Assembly (NCBI GenBank): GCA_013138755.1
Contig: WTCC01000189.1
Coordinates: 1-6,274, forward strand
Direction of reading: 5' to 3'
Length of the DNA stretch: 6,274 nt
Source of the DNA: Gammaproteobacteria bacterium
Lineage (GTDB): Bacteria > Pseudomonadota > Gammaproteobacteria > SZUA-229
Shown here in pieces: positions 5,384-6,274 of the stretch. Each line of letters starts with the position of its first letter. The stretch's first letter is position 1. The notes beneath the pieces are model-generated. The model was not told the DNA's origin and did not search any database. It saw only the letters and a list, made by a program, of their open reading frames with translations. The translations under genes and the position numbers were made by a program.

Positions 5384-6274
5384 CTAGTGGCGGAAGTGGC
5401 GCATACCGGTGAATACCATTGCCATACCGTACTCGTTGGCAGCTGCGATTACTTCGTCGTCACGCATCGAGCCACCGGGCTGTATGACAGCGACGATACC
5501 TGCTTCATGCGCCGCATCGATGCCGTCGCGGAAAGGGAAGAAAGCATCTGATGCCATCACTGAGCCAGGTACATCTAAACCAGCATGTTCAGCTTTGATG
5601 CCTGCGATTCGCGCACTGTTGATACGGCTCATCTGGCCCGCACCGACACCGATGGTCATATTATTTTTGCCGTAAACGATGGCGTTAGATTTGACGAATT
5701 TAGCCACTTTCCAGCTGAATAATAAATCCTTCATCTCTTGTTCGCTAGGTTGTGCCTCGCTGACTACTTTCATCTCATTGAGTAACAACAGGTCAGCATC
5801 TTGCATGAGTAAACCGCCATTGACGCGTTTATAGTCCATACGAGGGCTGGTGCCCTGCCATTGTCCACATTCAAGAAGGCGTACGTTTTTCTTCTCTGCG
5901 ACGGCTTCGATTGCTTCGCCACTAACCGTTGGTGCGATGATAACTTCAACGAATTGTCGTTCGACGATGGCTTTAGCCGTATCGCCATCCAGTTCACGGT
6001 TGAAGGCAATAATGCCGCCAAAGGCTGACTCAGGATCTGTTCTGTAGGCTTGATTATAAGCATCTAGCAGGTTGTCACCGATGGCAACACCACAGGGGTT
6101 AGCGTGTTTGACGATGACGCATGCCGCTTCATCAAACTGCTTAACACATTCCAGTGCAGCGTCGGTATCACCGATGTTGTTATAGGACAATTCTTTGCCC
6201 TGCAGTTGTTTCGCCGTAGCAATGCAGGCTTCTGTTATATTCTTCTCAGTATAAAAAGCGGCGTGCTGATGTGG
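5384..6274 (-). CDS. purH: Bifunctional AICAR formyltransferase/IMP cyclohydrolase PurH (3' part)
   Basis: PurH catalyses the last two steps of IMP synthesis: formyl transfer from 10-formyl-tetrahydrofolate to AICAR, then ring closure. The frame is open to the right edge, giving 296 residues of a protein usually about 520 long. The visible part begins with [12 protein letters not shown], the conserved linker/start of the AICAR transformylase domain, so the N-terminal cyclohydrolase domain is off the window. The catalytic Lys-His is in [12 protein letters not shown] (K at 6107-6109, H at 6104-6106). Other conserved pieces are [71 protein letters not shown] and the canonical end FTGMRHFRH. The codon at 6188-6190 is TTG (Leu) inside the gene, not a start. 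purD, the frequent downstream partner in gammaproteobacteria, does not follow; the diguanylate cyclase gene does, after the hairpin. Confidence 0.98.
   Translation of the reverse strand, partial: PHQHAAFYTEKNITEACIATAKQLQGKELSYNNIGDTDAALECVKQFDEAACVIVKHANPCGVAIGDNLLDAYNQAYRTDPESAFGGIIAFNRELDGDTAKAIVERQFVEVIIAPTVSGEAIEAVAEKKNVRLLECGQWQGTSPRMDYKRVNGGLLMQDADLLLLNEMKVVSEAQPSEQEMKDLLFSWKVAKFVKSNAIVYGKNNMTIGVGAGQMSRINSARIAGIKAEHAGLDVPGSVMASDAFFPFRDGIDAAHEAGIVAVIQPGGSMRDDEVIAAANEYGMAMVFTGMRHFRH

Noticed and set aside
5409..5675. Plus-strand open frame opposite purH
   Set aside because: The opposite strand encodes unmistakable PurH motifs; this frame is a by-product of its codon usage.

Overview
The window comes from a bacterial chromosome of moderate GC content, most likely a gammaproteobacterium; I cannot name the genus. 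The evidence is the canonical order and sequence of a cbb3-type cytochrome c oxidase locus (ccoO-ccoQ-ccoP, then the assembly genes ccoG-ccoH), together with a standard bacterial purH. Protein identities below rest on motifs I can read and on family knowledge, not on database searches.

Layout. Plus strand, 1-4164: the 3' part of ccoO (one CxxCH haem site), ccoQ (54 aa), ccoP (302 aa, two CxxCH sites), a small two-helix membrane protein I cannot name, ccoG (476 aa, two 4Fe-4S sets) and ccoH (168 aa). Minus strand, 4190-6274: a cytoplasmic diguanylate cyclase (GAF/DUF484-like region plus GGEEF domain) that converges on ccoH, then the 3' part of purH (AICAR transformylase domain), which enters from the right edge. 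No gene-free stretch reaches 300 bases. The longest are 2040-2220 (181 bp, rich in short repeats), 662-763 (102 bp) and 5300-5383 (84 bp, with a strong hairpin and a palindrome).

How the genes work together. CcoO and CcoP are the membrane-anchored c-type cytochromes that pass electrons to the catalytic subunit CcoN, whose gene should lie just left of the window. CcoQ is the small stabilising subunit. CcoG and CcoH serve copper handling and assembly of the same oxidase. The unnamed membrane protein lies between the structural and assembly blocks, so it is a candidate accessory factor by position only. The usual ccoI (copper P-type ATPase) and ccoS do not follow ccoH; a convergent signalling gene is there instead. 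The diguanylate cyclase and purH share a strand but are separated by a 14-bp hairpin and probably have separate jobs.

The region is mostly ordinary core respiration and purine metabolism. I see no new defence, mobile or biosynthetic system. The parts most worth a second look are the unnamed membrane protein, the repeat and hairpin cluster ahead of ccoG, and the two symmetric elements between purH and the diguanylate cyclase.
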